A DNA stretch of 25,161 nt from Pseudomonadota bacterium (GTDB taxonomy: Bacteria; Desulfobacterota; Syntrophobacteria; Syntrophobacterales; Syntrophobacteraceae). Below, piece after piece: positions 7,577 through 15,321 of the stretch. How positions within the stretch are numbered: position 1 is the stretch's first letter; each line of letters begins with the position of its first letter. A program made the translations under genes and the position numbers. The notes under the pieces were generated by a model that did no database searches, was not told the DNA's origin, and was given only the letters and a program-made list of their open reading frames with translations. The stretch spans positions 1 through 25,161 of the forward strand of contig JAEZHY010000005.1 in assembly GCA_023416335.1 (NCBI GenBank), read 5' to 3'.

Positions 7577-8305
7577 AATAATTCCTTATGAATAGCTCAT
7601 ATTTCTCGGTGGGTATCAGCTCCGGCCAAGATGCAGTGTCTTTATTCAACCATGATCACGTCAAAAAACGGCACCAGATGCGGCAATCAAATTGCAGCCA
7701 CCGATAGGAATCAGGAAATCATTTTAGGAAATTTGTTTTAATCTGTCTGCCGTTTTTTCGGGCCAGGATCGAGCACTGGACAAAAGGAATTATTTTGTCC
7801 GGCAATACCGGAAGGGACGCCCTCCGGTTCCCCGCTCCCAAAGGGAAAAACTTTTTGAAACCATTCAGGGCTAAATCAAAAAGCTGCTGAGAGTTGACGG
7901 AATTGTCGATTTTGGAATGAATTGAAGGTTCGGACTGGTTGGGCGACAGAGGTCGCCCTCCCTGCGTAATATGCTTCACGACATCATCCCGGTGCCGGGG
8001 TCGCCCAAGCCGGGCCTTGGAAACCGGCTCCTTGGATTCCAATCCTCTACCGACTCCCCCACCGTGGGGCGCGGTCGGGAAACCGCGCCCCAACGAATTA
8101 AGAGCAGGACACGGTGTTGTATCCAGCAGGCCCACCGGCTTTACGACTGGTTCGCTCACTGAGGTCGCAGAGGGGAGCACGAATCGGCCCGGCATTGTGC
8201 TTTAATTATCGAGCCGATTTTCACTTTTCTGATTCTGCCGGGCCAAGGAACAGGCTCTCCTCATAAGCTCCCGTGCATTCATTGAGCCTTGGAATGAAGA
8301 ATCAA
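7577..8305. other. Hairpin-rich intergenic region, no supported gene
   Basis: About 730 bases with no convincing gene. Long minus-strand frames here are Pro/Arg-rich and arise from repeat-like DNA. The region holds three strong stem-loops: 7778-7800 (GGACAAAA / TTTTGTCC, 7-base loop), 7941-7958 (GGGCGAC / GTCGCCC, 4-base loop) and 8066-8091 (10-base GC stem, 6-base loop). They resemble REP-like palindromic elements rather than terminators, as none has a T-run. Confidence 0.55.
8066..8091. repeat. Perfect 10-bp GC-rich palindrome
   Basis: GGGGCGCGGT (8066-8075) and ACCGCGCCCC (8082-8091) pair perfectly around a 6-base loop. With the 18-base hairpin at 7941-7958 it makes a REP-like pair about 110 bases apart. 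No T-run follows on either strand. Confidence 0.6.
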
Positions 8306-8322
8306 ATGTCTATGTTGAAGTG

Positions 8323-9615
8323 ATGGGTAAACAAGTCCTTATCACTACTTTCGGTTCGCTTGGTGATCTTCACCCCTACCTTGCGCTGGCTATAGGATTG
8401 AAGGCGCGGGGTCATGCACCTGTAATCGCCACTTCCGAATTGTACCGCGAAGTTATCGAGCAGGACGGGATCGGTTTTCATCCCGTACGCCCCGATATCG
8501 ATCCCAATGACCGTGAACTGATAAAAAAGGCACTGCACCCAAGACTCGGGCCGGAGTTTCTGATACGAGAAGTCCTCCTCCCCCACCTTAGGGACTCCTA
8601 TCAGGACCTGGCAAGTGCCGTAGATGCGGCGGACCTCCTGATAACACATCCGATCACTTTTGCGGGCCCTCTAGCTGCCCAGGTGAGCAAAACCCCCTGG
8701 GTGTCCACTGTTCTGGCTCCGCTTTCGCTTTTTTCTGCGTACGATCTGCCGGTGTTCCCCAACTTCCCTTTTCTGAAGAAACTGGATCAATTTGGGCCCT
8801 GGATGGGAAGACTCCTCCTGCGGTTTGCAAAGACTGTCACAAGAAAATGGAGCGAACCGATATGGCGTCTTAGAGCGGAGTTGAGCTTGCCGCCCACGGG
8901 AGATCCCCTTTATGAGGGGCAGTTTTCACCACACATGGTCCTGGGGCTGTTTTCGCCTCTTCTGGCCAAACCCGCCCCTGATTGGCCCCAAAACACCCGA
9001 CTGACCGGATTTCTATTTTACGACCAGCCAGATCATCTTCTGACCGACAGCAAACCGGAAGAACTCGAGCCGGATTGCAGGCTCACTGACTTCCTGCGCT
9101 CCGGCCCCCCGCCGGCTGTCTTCACTTTGGGATCATCAGCGGCAATGGCTGCCGGCGACTTCTATAAAATAAGCGTTGAAGCAGTCAGGGTGCTGGGGAT
9201 TCGGGCAGTTCTGGTGGGAAAAGACCAAAGTGTTATGCCTGGAGAGAAGCTATCCGATGAAATCGCAGTTTTTGAGTACATTCCTTACCGGAAGATATTT
9301 CCCGCATCCGCGATGATAGTGCACCAGGGAGGAATAGGGACGACGGCTCAGGCGCTCCGTTCCGGAAAACCGATGCTCGTTGTTCCCTTCGCCTTCGACC
9401 AGCCGGATAATGCCTACCGAGTCGAACGGCTGGGTCTGGCAAGAACACTATATCGGCACAAGTACTCCGTTGACCGTTTAGTCAGGGAATTAACGGTCCT
9501 GCTGAAGGACCCCGGCTATTCGAAAAGATCGGAGGAAGCAGGGCGAATCATCCGTGCAGAAGATGGTGTGGCAGCCGCCTGTGAAGCAATCGAGAAGGTG
9601 CTTCGCAACAGTTAA
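8323..9615 (+). CDS. UGT-like glycosyltransferase (GT1 family, MGT type)
   Basis: This 430-aa protein should transfer a sugar from a nucleotide donor to a hydrophobic acceptor such as a lipid, sterol-like or secondary metabolite. The N-terminal Rossmann domain opens 'KQVLITTFGSLGDLHPYLAL', the usual 'GS.GDv.P' motif of GT1 enzymes. The C-terminal donor-binding domain has 'PAVFTLGSSAAMAAGDFY' and the signature 'HQGGIGTTAQALRSGKPMLV' from His334 on, followed by 'PFAFDQPDNAYRVERLG' with the D-Q pair that contacts the sugar. Length is normal and no signal peptide or membrane anchor is present. ATG 8323 overlaps the stop of a five-codon frame starting at ATG 8306 (TGATG), so translation may be coupled to it; GTG 8320 is an alternative start and no strong ribosome site is seen. 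It stands alone, so the acceptor cannot be inferred. Confidence 0.9.
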   Translation: MGKQVLITTFGSLGDLHPYLALAIGLKARGHAPVIATSELYREVIEQDGIGFHPVRPDIDPNDRELIKKALHPRLGPEFLIREVLLPHLRDSYQDLASAVDAADLLITHPITFAGPLAAQVSKTPWVSTVLAPLSLFSAYDLPVFPNFPFLKKLDQFGPWMGRLLLRFAKTVTRKWSEPIWRLRAELSLPPTGDPLYEGQFSPHMVLGLFSPLLAKPAPDWPQNTRLTGFLFYDQPDHLLTDSKPEELEPDCRLTDFLRSGPPPAVFTLGSSAAMAAGDFYKISVEAVRVLGIRAVLVGKDQSVMPGEKLSDEIAVFEYIPYRKIFPASAMIVHQGGIGTTAQALRSGKPMLVVPFAFDQPDNAYRVERLGLARTLYRHKYSVDRLVRELTVLLKDPGYSKRSEEAGRIIRAEDGVAAACEAIEKVLRNS

Positions 9616-9949
9616 CGGGCTCAAAACAACTTGCCAGGATCGAAATCCGTCCTCACCACGCGTTTGCTTTCATAATGATTCGGGCTTGGTAATCTTTCAG
9701 TGGCTTGGACATCGGGGTCTTCGAGGAAGGATTTTGGATGATGCCCAGACTCAATGTAATCCTGAATTATTCAGCGAACCTGAGTTGTGCTGATCCTAAG
9801 TGCGATTGTTCCTGGTGTGACTAAATTAAGATTACGTCTTCATCGTGATTTCATTGCCGGAAATACATCGCACCCGATCTCGCGATTAGACGGCGGCCGG
9901 GATGACTGCCTTCAAGCATTTACTGCTCCGCTTCGAAGAGGTGGAGTTT
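9616..9949. other. Intergenic, nothing recognised
   Basis: No gene, repeat or strong hairpin was recognised between the glycosyltransferase stop and the ribosome site at 9951. Short open frames here lack ribosome sites and protein-like composition. Confidence 0.4.
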
Positions 9950-9964
9950 TAGGAGGAAACACAG

Positions 9965-10087
9965 GTGGTATACTGTAAAGACACGCAGAAGCTGAAAGAA
10001 AAACAAGACCAAGCCTTGGCCGACAGAGAATGTGTCGAAAAGAAAATGCACCGAAAGCTTTACGGATGCGAATGTAGCTGTCCCTAG
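9965..10087 (+). CDS. Possible 40-aa micro-protein with a perfect ribosome site
   Basis: GTG 9965 is preceded at 8 bases by a full AGGAGG (9951-9956). The frame encodes a strongly charged, helical 40-residue peptide ('DTQKLKEKQDQALADRECVE') ending in a Cys cluster 'YGCECSCP' and stopping at TAG 10085-10087. No family is recognised. The ribosome site and amphipathic composition argue for a gene; the short length and lack of a visible homologue argue against it. It precedes the DUF1622 gene by 172 bases on the same strand. Confidence 0.35.
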   Translation: MVYCKDTQKLKEKQDQALADRECVEKKMHRKLYGCECSCP

Positions 10088-10259
10088 CAAACGGCTCATA
10101 GCCGAAGCTGAATACAGCGAAATCGGCCTGCACAATAAGGCCTATTTCTGCTTTTTGGAGCGGGGAATTGAGCTTCAAATTGAGATTTTGTTCATTCGCC
10201 ATTGATTTCTTTCCCGCTCCTCCGCATAACCTCAACATTCACCTCATGCGGGGTATGCT

Positions 10260-10604
10260 ATGGATAAATATCGGGAAATCGTGAACGGAATTGGAGTAGC
10301 TGTTGACCTTGCCGGGGTGGCCGTAATAGTTATCGGGATTGTGATTGCGACCTGTATCTTCCTCCTTGATATAGTACGGAAACAACAAGACTCCTACCGG
10401 GCATACCGTCAGAGCCTCGGAAGGGCGATATTGCTTGGCCTGGAGTTTCTGGTCGGAGGGGATATTATAAGGACCGTGGTCGTATCCCCCACTCTGGAGA
10501 ACGTCTTCATACTTGGGTTAATTGTCCTTATTCGAACCTTCCTAAGCATGGCTATGCAACTCGAACTTGAAGGGCGCCTGCCTTGGCAACGTGTAAGCAA
10601 ATAA
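10260..10604 (+). CDS. DUF1622 family inner-membrane protein
   Basis: A 114-aa membrane protein matching the DUF1622 family in length and pattern: a first membrane helix (about 11-37), a basic cytoplasmic segment with 'SYRAYRQSLGRAILLGLEFL', then 'GGDIIRTVVVSPTLENVFIL', a last membrane helix, and a C-terminal 'LELEGRLPW'. The function of the family is not established. The ATG at 10260 lies after 'gcgggg'. It has no same-strand neighbour close enough to suggest an operon. I am confident of the family from the 'RQ.LGR.ILLGLEFLV..DIIRT' block but can say nothing about role. Confidence 0.88.
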   Translation: MDKYREIVNGIGVAVDLAGVAVIVIGIVIATCIFLLDIVRKQQDSYRAYRQSLGRAILLGLEFLVGGDIIRTVVVSPTLENVFILGLIVLIRTFLSMAMQLELEGRLPWQRVSK

Positions 10605-10822
10605 TTCCCGTCATGCGCTCACAAATAAAAATACCGCCGGCACCCTGCTTTATTGAAAGCGTTCAGCATCTCACCAATTTGGATTATTTCCATCATACCA
10701 AGTCTGATAAAGTACGATTACTCGATCGGACGAGTGCGCCTCGGCGTCATTGCGGCCCCTAAGGAGGCCTTAAATAATGCATCGAAACACAGCAAGGCTG
10801 AATAGGTTGATGTCTCCCTTTC

Positions 10823-11255
10823 CAGGCCTGATCTGGCTGGAGAAGTGTCGTGATTGTTTGCGCGAGCGCCAAAGAGGTCTATTCCTTCGAGTTGGCTTTC
10901 GGACTAGATTTGAGTACTCGTTTTTGCAATTTAATCGACCTGAGCTGCGCGCTGCCTTCCGGTTCACGAGGGGCAGATGGAAGAGCCAGGAAGCCGAACT
11001 TCGGCTTCTTTTGCGCTGAGAGGATCAATTCCCGATGATTCATTTCCGTAACTCCAAGTTGTTTCACGCGAAGGCGCGAAGAAGAGGATGCCGGAGGAGA
11101 GGGGGGAGCCGGTCCGGGCTCTTTACGCTTCACTCGGGCGAGACATAGCATGAACGATTTTCAGGTAGGGAAGAACTGGTGAGACCGATCAGGGGGAGAA
11201 TTAAGAAATGAAATCCATTTCTGGAGGTTGGCTGGGGTCATAATGTAGGAGAGTT
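10823..11255 (+). repeat. Dispersed repeat A, copy 2 (~433 bp)
   Basis: This is the near-full-length second copy of the element at 444-882, in the same orientation. It includes bases that in copy 1 encode the last residues of the hydrolase ('RPDLAGEVS', here followed by a stop), so copy 2 is a displaced gene 3' end rather than a purely intergenic unit. Short open frames within it should not be taken as genes. Confidence 0.85.
10990..11012 (+). terminator. Terminator hairpin inside repeat A copy 2
   Basis: GAAGCCGAA and TTCGGCTTC form a perfect inverted repeat around one C, followed by TTTT. This is the intact form of the hairpin at 613-635. Confidence 0.65.
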
Positions 11256-11416
11256 TTGCTTACTTTTGACCACTCCGTGGAACGAACAAGGCAGGGCCAT
11301 TACTGACCCTGATCCGGGAAGTGTTTGCCTGATTGAAGGAGTAAGACATAGGATCTGGACAAGGGTAATGTGTTCAGGTATCTGTATGACATGATGCGTA
11401 GAGAGGAATGTGTGAT

Positions 11417-11813
11417 ATGAATGCCATCCGCATAGCCGTAATATCGTGCCTCATTCTGTTTTTCGCAGTCCCCAGTAGTAGTTCAGAAGAACAATACTCA
11501 AGGTCATGCAAAGACAATCCGATGCTCTCAGGCCCATGCTTCACCGCAAGGGGCCGGATGGGGCTTTACAATGGTACTCCAAGCATACGGATATGGCCAT
11601 TGGGAACAAAGAGAATTGCTTGGGATCGGGGAAGGCCGGTTTCAAATTGACGGTTACGTGAACATCCCTGACCAATTGGTACACCAACTCAGTTGGGATA
11701 CGGTGATGTTTGCGGACTTTACGGTATGTCCCTTCACTGATGATAAACCGGGACTCATGCGGACAGTATGTGTTGAATCTGCGGATAACATTTCAATCAG
11801 AGATAGGAAATGA
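11417..11813 (+). pseudogene. Secreted protein gene split by a one-base frameshift
   Basis: The first frame starts at ATG 11417 ('gagagg' ten bases upstream; ATG 11408 is less well placed) with a signal peptide, 'NAIRIAVISCLILFFAVPSS', and continues 'CFTARGRMGLYNGTPSIRIW', 'PLGTKR'. Sense then passes to the next frame at about 11611-11622 as 'LLGIGEGRFQIDGYVNIPDQ', 'LVHQLSWDTVMFADFTVCPF', 'TDDKPGLMRTVCVESADNIS', ending at 11813. Removing one base near 'agagaattgctt' gives a continuous 131-aa secreted protein. I know of similar small secreted proteins with 'RGR...YNG.PS.RIW..GT.R.LGV' in proteobacteria but no function for them. Either a recent null mutation or a base-call error. Confidence 0.75.
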
Positions 11814-11949
11814 TTGCTCCCCCAACTTCATTACAAACTACCACGCATCCCCCACCCGAATCAATTCCGGTAATGAATTGGTCGTTCCTGGTTTACTCCT
11901 GCCGCCCCCGATCAATGGACGTTGCAGATTCACCCGCACTTCCCCATGA

Positions 11950-11970
11950 CTCTGCCGCAGAGGTTTTTTT
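11950..11970 (+). terminator. Possible intrinsic terminator
   Basis: CTCTG-CCG-CAGAG is followed by GTTTTTTT. The stem is only five pairs, but the T-run is strong; it lies about 140 bases after the frameshifted secreted-protein gene and may end its transcript. Confidence 0.5.
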
Positions 11971-12235
11971 CTGAGTGATATGCCCCTGCCCCGGTTCGGG
12001 CCATTTTTTGTTGAGGATGGTACGGAAGGGTGATACAAAACCCCTAAACCGCTTGCGCCGGAGATAAATGATAACAGGCACTTGGCGGGTATCGGATAAG
12101 TACTGCTTCAACTCCCGCCGTCTGCGCCAATCCAATTATTCTGATTAGCCTTGCGAAGATTACCAAAGTAAATTTATCCTGTCCCTGTAGGTGATTATCA
12201 GAGAAATGCCGCCAAATCAGTGGCTTAAGCAGTCC

Positions 12236-12334
12236 ATATAACTTGCCAATGTATTGAGTTTTCCCGAAACCGGGATACTACAAATATGATTGAAGAATCT
12301 TGACTTTCGCATTTGTCTGAAGGGCATTCAATGG
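12236..12334 (+). repeat. Dispersed repeat B, copy 3
   Basis: The stretch 'ttgccaatgtattgagtttt' through 'catttgtctgaagggcattc' matches 17502-17610 over about 95 bases. It abuts repeat A copy 3, which starts about ten bases later, so two repeat families are joined here. Confidence 0.8.
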
Positions 12335-12344
12335 TGGATACCGC

Positions 12345-12499
12345 CGGGGAGGGGGGATTCGGTCCGGGCTCTTTACGCTTCACTCGGGCGAGACATAGCA
12401 TGAACGATTTTCAGGTAGGTAAAAACTGGTGAGACCGATCAGAGGGAAAATTAAGAAATGAAATTCATGCCTGGAGGTTGGCTGGGGTCATGATGTAGA
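12345..12499 (+). repeat. Dispersed repeat A, copy 3 (3' third only)
   Basis: It matches the last ~155 bases of copies 1 and 2, from the G-rich run through 'ggtccgggctctttacgctt' and 'gagaccgatcag' to 'ggctggggtcatgatgtag'. The hydrolase tail and the hairpin are missing. Confidence 0.85.
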
Positions 12500-12590
12500 G
12501 ATGTATGAAATTCTCTGATCATCGGTTGGCAGGGACTTAAGGGATTTAACCTGTGCAGAAGATGGTTGAGCAAAGATAAGACATGCGGGC

Positions 12591-12617
12591 AAAAAAGGCA
12601 GAGCGACTGGCCCTGCC
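12591..12617 (-). terminator. Terminator of the phospholipase operon
   Basis: On the minus strand GGCAGGGC pairs with GCTCTGCC (one G-U) around a five-base loop, followed at once by six T. It lies about 115 bases past the stop of the last gene of the operon. Confidence 0.8.
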
Positions 12618-12732
12618 CTATTCTGCCCATCAGTTAAGCGTGTTCCCGTAATCTACAGTCGGTATTGCTTCTTACCACTTCGGCTCCAGGTGTCCATGAA
12701 CTTCAAGCGTCATTTGTTCTCTGGACCCAAAC

Positions 12733-14130
12733 TCAAGGTCTAGGCGGTCGCGGCGAAAACTTCAGTACCCGTGTATAGAGCATCTCCGGCATAGCGGGTC
12801 CGACCTTAGTTGCAGGCTCAAGATACGTACGGATGCCGATGCCCAGGAGAGTGCTGGAATCGATCGTAAGGCGCGGGCAGTTGTCGGCGGACAATGGCAG
12901 GCATGTATTGTCGGTCCCACAGTTCCGTGACACCTTATACACGAACATTTGGTCTGCAGCATGATCGCCGGCAGGGAGATAAGACACGGCAGTGTCCTGA
13001 AAATCGCTATCGTCGAGGGATCCTATAGACAGTTTCGATTTGTCGCCCTCATACACATTGATGTTCATGTACGTTGCCTTCCCGGTGGCGACGTGGTTGG
13101 TGCCATAGATCACAAGAAACTCGTCATCTTCCAGCGTGATTTCGTCGTCCGTGCCCATTTCGGGCGCGTAACCGGCAGCCACGTAAAAACAATCCCGGCC
13201 GTCTCCCCAGGGGTCGATGCCTCGTTGGATGTAGTCATAGCCCTCATAAAGGGTTGGCTTCGATGGGATGTCTGTAGGATACAACCTCGGATTTGCATCA
13301 ACAATCCCTTGCCGGAGTTGGTCTAACTTGTTCATCAGGCCCATCTCGGTGTGTCCCGTTCCTCGGATGCGCAAACGTGGCGCGGGAAAGGGATTTGGGT
13401 CTGCCGGGGTGCTTGGCGTCACCAGGAAAATATGGAGCGGCGGATTATTCATATAGGCTTTACCGTCCGCCGGAACCTGCCAGATCGCTGCGCGTGGAAC
13501 AATAGTGAGTTCGTCAGCGGCTTCACCAGAGCCAAGGTTCAGCATCGATGCAGGGAACACGACCGTGTTGATGATCGCTGCCGGATAACCGGCACTCAGC
13601 AGCGCCTCCCGAATGCGAGCGTCCGTTCCTTGGTCCGGGGTGAAGATCAGCGCTATGGGGGCATTAAAGGGCGTAGGCCCAATGGTCTTCACAGTCGCGT
13701 TATTCACGGAATCTCCCAACGTGGCAAGAATAGGTAATCTTCCATTTGGGTAGACCTTTGAGGCAAGGAATGGTGTATAGCTGAAGTACTTTGCAGGTGG
13801 AGGCGTCATGCCGATCACGACGATTGCCTCATCCCCTCGCAGTTTGAAATTCTTGCTCAATCCACCTGACTCCGGGATCTTGAATTGGAGATACGGTTCG
13901 TTGTTGAAAAACCAAGCGCTTTTGACTTCTGGATCGCTGGCACACCAGTCTTCTGCCAAATTCCAAGTGACAGCTTGGCCGGTGCTCCAACCAAATCCGC
14001 CCCGCTCAAGCGCATTTTTAAACTTTTCGAGTGGGTCAGGGGCATGTCCTGCTTGTTTAGCGAAGGAGCACGGCGCCAACAGTAACACAGTAACAAAGAG
14101 GACTGCGGATAGCAGTACTTTTTCCTTCAT
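12733..14130 (-). CDS. Secreted protein of unknown family, paralogue of the 542-aa protein (operon gene 3)
   Basis: The 465-aa protein has a clear Sec signal peptide (residues 1-24, 'LLSAVLFVTVLLLAPCSFA') and should be periplasmic or extracellular. I recognise no named domain. It shares an ordered set of blocks with the product of 15322-16950: 'FKNALERGGFGWSTG', 'EAIVVIGMTPPPAKYFSYTP', 'ATLGDSVNN', 'IALIFTPDQGTDARIREALL', then a 'NNPPLHIFLVTPS' block, so the two are paralogues. The C-terminal half has 'DDEFLVIYGTNHVATGKATY' and Cys-containing loops ('SRNCGTDNTC', 'NCPRL') that could form disulfides. ATG 14128-14130 follows an 'aaggggg' site. It lies 60 bases after the phospholipase gene stop and is the last gene before the terminator. 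A role in substrate binding, or in modifying or protecting the phospholipase, is conceivable but unproven. Confidence 0.8.
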   Translation of the reverse strand: MKEKVLLSAVLFVTVLLLAPCSFAKQAGHAPDPLEKFKNALERGGFGWSTGQAVTWNLAEDWCASDPEVKSAWFFNNEPYLQFKIPESGGLSKNFKLRGDEAIVVIGMTPPPAKYFSYTPFLASKVYPNGRLPILATLGDSVNNATVKTIGPTPFNAPIALIFTPDQGTDARIREALLSAGYPAAIINTVVFPASMLNLGSGEAADELTIVPRAAIWQVPADGKAYMNNPPLHIFLVTPSTPADPNPFPAPRLRIRGTGHTEMGLMNKLDQLRQGIVDANPRLYPTDIPSKPTLYEGYDYIQRGIDPWGDGRDCFYVAAGYAPEMGTDDEITLEDDEFLVIYGTNHVATGKATYMNINVYEGDKSKLSIGSLDDSDFQDTAVSYLPAGDHAADQMFVYKVSRNCGTDNTCLPLSADNCPRLTIDSSTLLGIGIRTYLEPATKVGPAMPEMLYTRVLKFSPRPPRP

Positions 14131-14190
14131 AGCTTTTCCCCCTTCTCGGTTATTGAATGTGCACTCTCTTGAGATCCGCCGCCTTTCCCC

Positions 14191-15213
14191 TTATCTCATG
14201 GTCACCGTTTTTGGGATCTTCACGTCTAGATAGGTAATCCCATGATCTTTCAGGTTTTTGTCGACGGACTCAATGGTCGCATTTATCTCTGCCATGTAAT
14301 CATCATGACATATGTCTATAGCGCTGAAGATGCCCGATTTTACGATATCGATGGCTTCAGCTTCTGGAACAGGGAGCTGGAAGCCCAGGAAATCGGGTAG
14401 CACCGATACAGTCTGTTCGGCAAGCAGTCGCACAGCGACCGATTTGGATTTTGAGATGGCCTGTCCCAAAAAGATCATATTCTTTCTGTGCTGTTTCTCG
14501 GCAGCGGTCAATACCTGGGCCGCGGTCGAGTAGTCGCCGTCAAAGCAGTGGGCCGCGTAGTCCGCGGCAAAGGCGTTTATGAACAGGGGGCGAAAGCTCT
14601 TGGTTTCATTTCGAGCCGCTAGTTCCAACTTCCGTCCAAGCAACGGATCCACGTTATTACTGAGCATGATGTCTACTGCATATTCTGTCATTAAATGGGC
14701 GACCAGTAATGCCTGGTCGGGGAGCATTCCAAGACTAGCGAATATGTCGCCAAACTTCTGATCAGGGTTGGCCGGGTAGTGTTTTTCCAGTAACAGCTTT
14801 GCCTTCGCGATGATATATCCGTCGTCCTGCCCGAACGTAAGACTGGAGATATGAGCCGTGAAATCGGCTCCCCAGGCCTGATTGTGGGTAAGAAACCCAT
14901 AGGCGAGGGCCTCTTCGGATTTTGTGCCGGCAGCATCCCAGACTTTCATGAAAGAATCAGAATACGTCCCATGGGTCTGATCTAATATCCAGCCAGGGCA
15001 AACGGTCGGGTCGAAGATAAAGATAAATAAATCCGGCGCGACGCTTCCCCACATTTCACTCAGATTGTCATGGCCCACGCGCGCACCCAGCCTGTCGGAA
15101 ATGTAGGCATGGGTGGCCTGGTTCCAGGAAAACGCCACTGATGGAGTCATGATAAATAAGAGGCGAATCAACCCCAATCTTATAAAAAATTCCTTGATGA
15201 GTTTCCTTTCCAT
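14191..15213 (-). CDS. Secreted zinc-dependent phospholipase C (operon gene 2)
   Basis: The 340-aa product fits the zinc-dependent phospholipase C family (PF00882, related to S1/P1 nucleases). Its signal peptide ends 'SVAFS' and cleavage would leave Trp30 as the first residue of the mature enzyme ('WNQATHAYI'). In Bacillus cereus PLC the N-terminal Trp is itself a zinc ligand. Further likely ligands are His35, Asp61 in 'WGSVAPD', His81 in 'LDQTHG', and His110, Asp117, His121 in 'GFLTHNQAWGADFTAH'; the spacing of the last group is slightly unusual. It would hydrolyse phospholipid head groups outside the cytoplasm. I choose ATG 15211-15213, which has 'agaagg' upstream; a TTG at 15255 would add 14 residues before the signal peptide. 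It lies between two paralogous secreted proteins, same strand, with gaps of 108 and 60 bases. Confidence 0.85.
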   Translation of the reverse strand: MERKLIKEFFIRLGLIRLLFIMTPSVAFSWNQATHAYISDRLGARVGHDNLSEMWGSVAPDLFIFIFDPTVCPGWILDQTHGTYSDSFMKVWDAAGTKSEEALAYGFLTHNQAWGADFTAHISSLTFGQDDGYIIAKAKLLLEKHYPANPDQKFGDIFASLGMLPDQALLVAHLMTEYAVDIMLSNNVDPLLGRKLELAARNETKSFRPLFINAFAADYAAHCFDGDYSTAAQVLTAAEKQHRKNMIFLGQAISKSKSVAVRLLAEQTVSVLPDFLGFQLPVPEAEAIDIVKSGIFSAIDICHDDYMAEINATIESVDKNLKDHGITYLDVKIPKTVTMR

Positions 15214-15321
15214 CTTAGCGGTCCTTCTTTCGAAGTCTGTGTCTTTCGCAGACAAACAGAAGCCGTGGGATTGAGATTATCTCCTTCTGTAGCGGAATGC
15301 TCTTACGCGTACCTGAACCGG

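Noticed and set aside
7719..8195. 158-aa minus-strand open frame
   Set aside because: The composition is Pro/Arg/Gly-rich and the frame runs through strong palindromes, so it looks like repeat-borne noise rather than a folded protein.
9912..10238. 108-aa minus-strand open frame
   Set aside because: It lies antisense to the micro-protein candidate with its strong AGGAGG, and shows no convincing domain.
10777..11019. Open frames in repeat A copy 2
   Set aside because: They follow the repeat sequence and translate a gene 3' end in the wrong frame.
11893..12135. 80-aa minus-strand open frame
   Set aside because: It has a TTG start, no ribosome site, very basic composition and no recognisable family; it also crosses a likely terminator.
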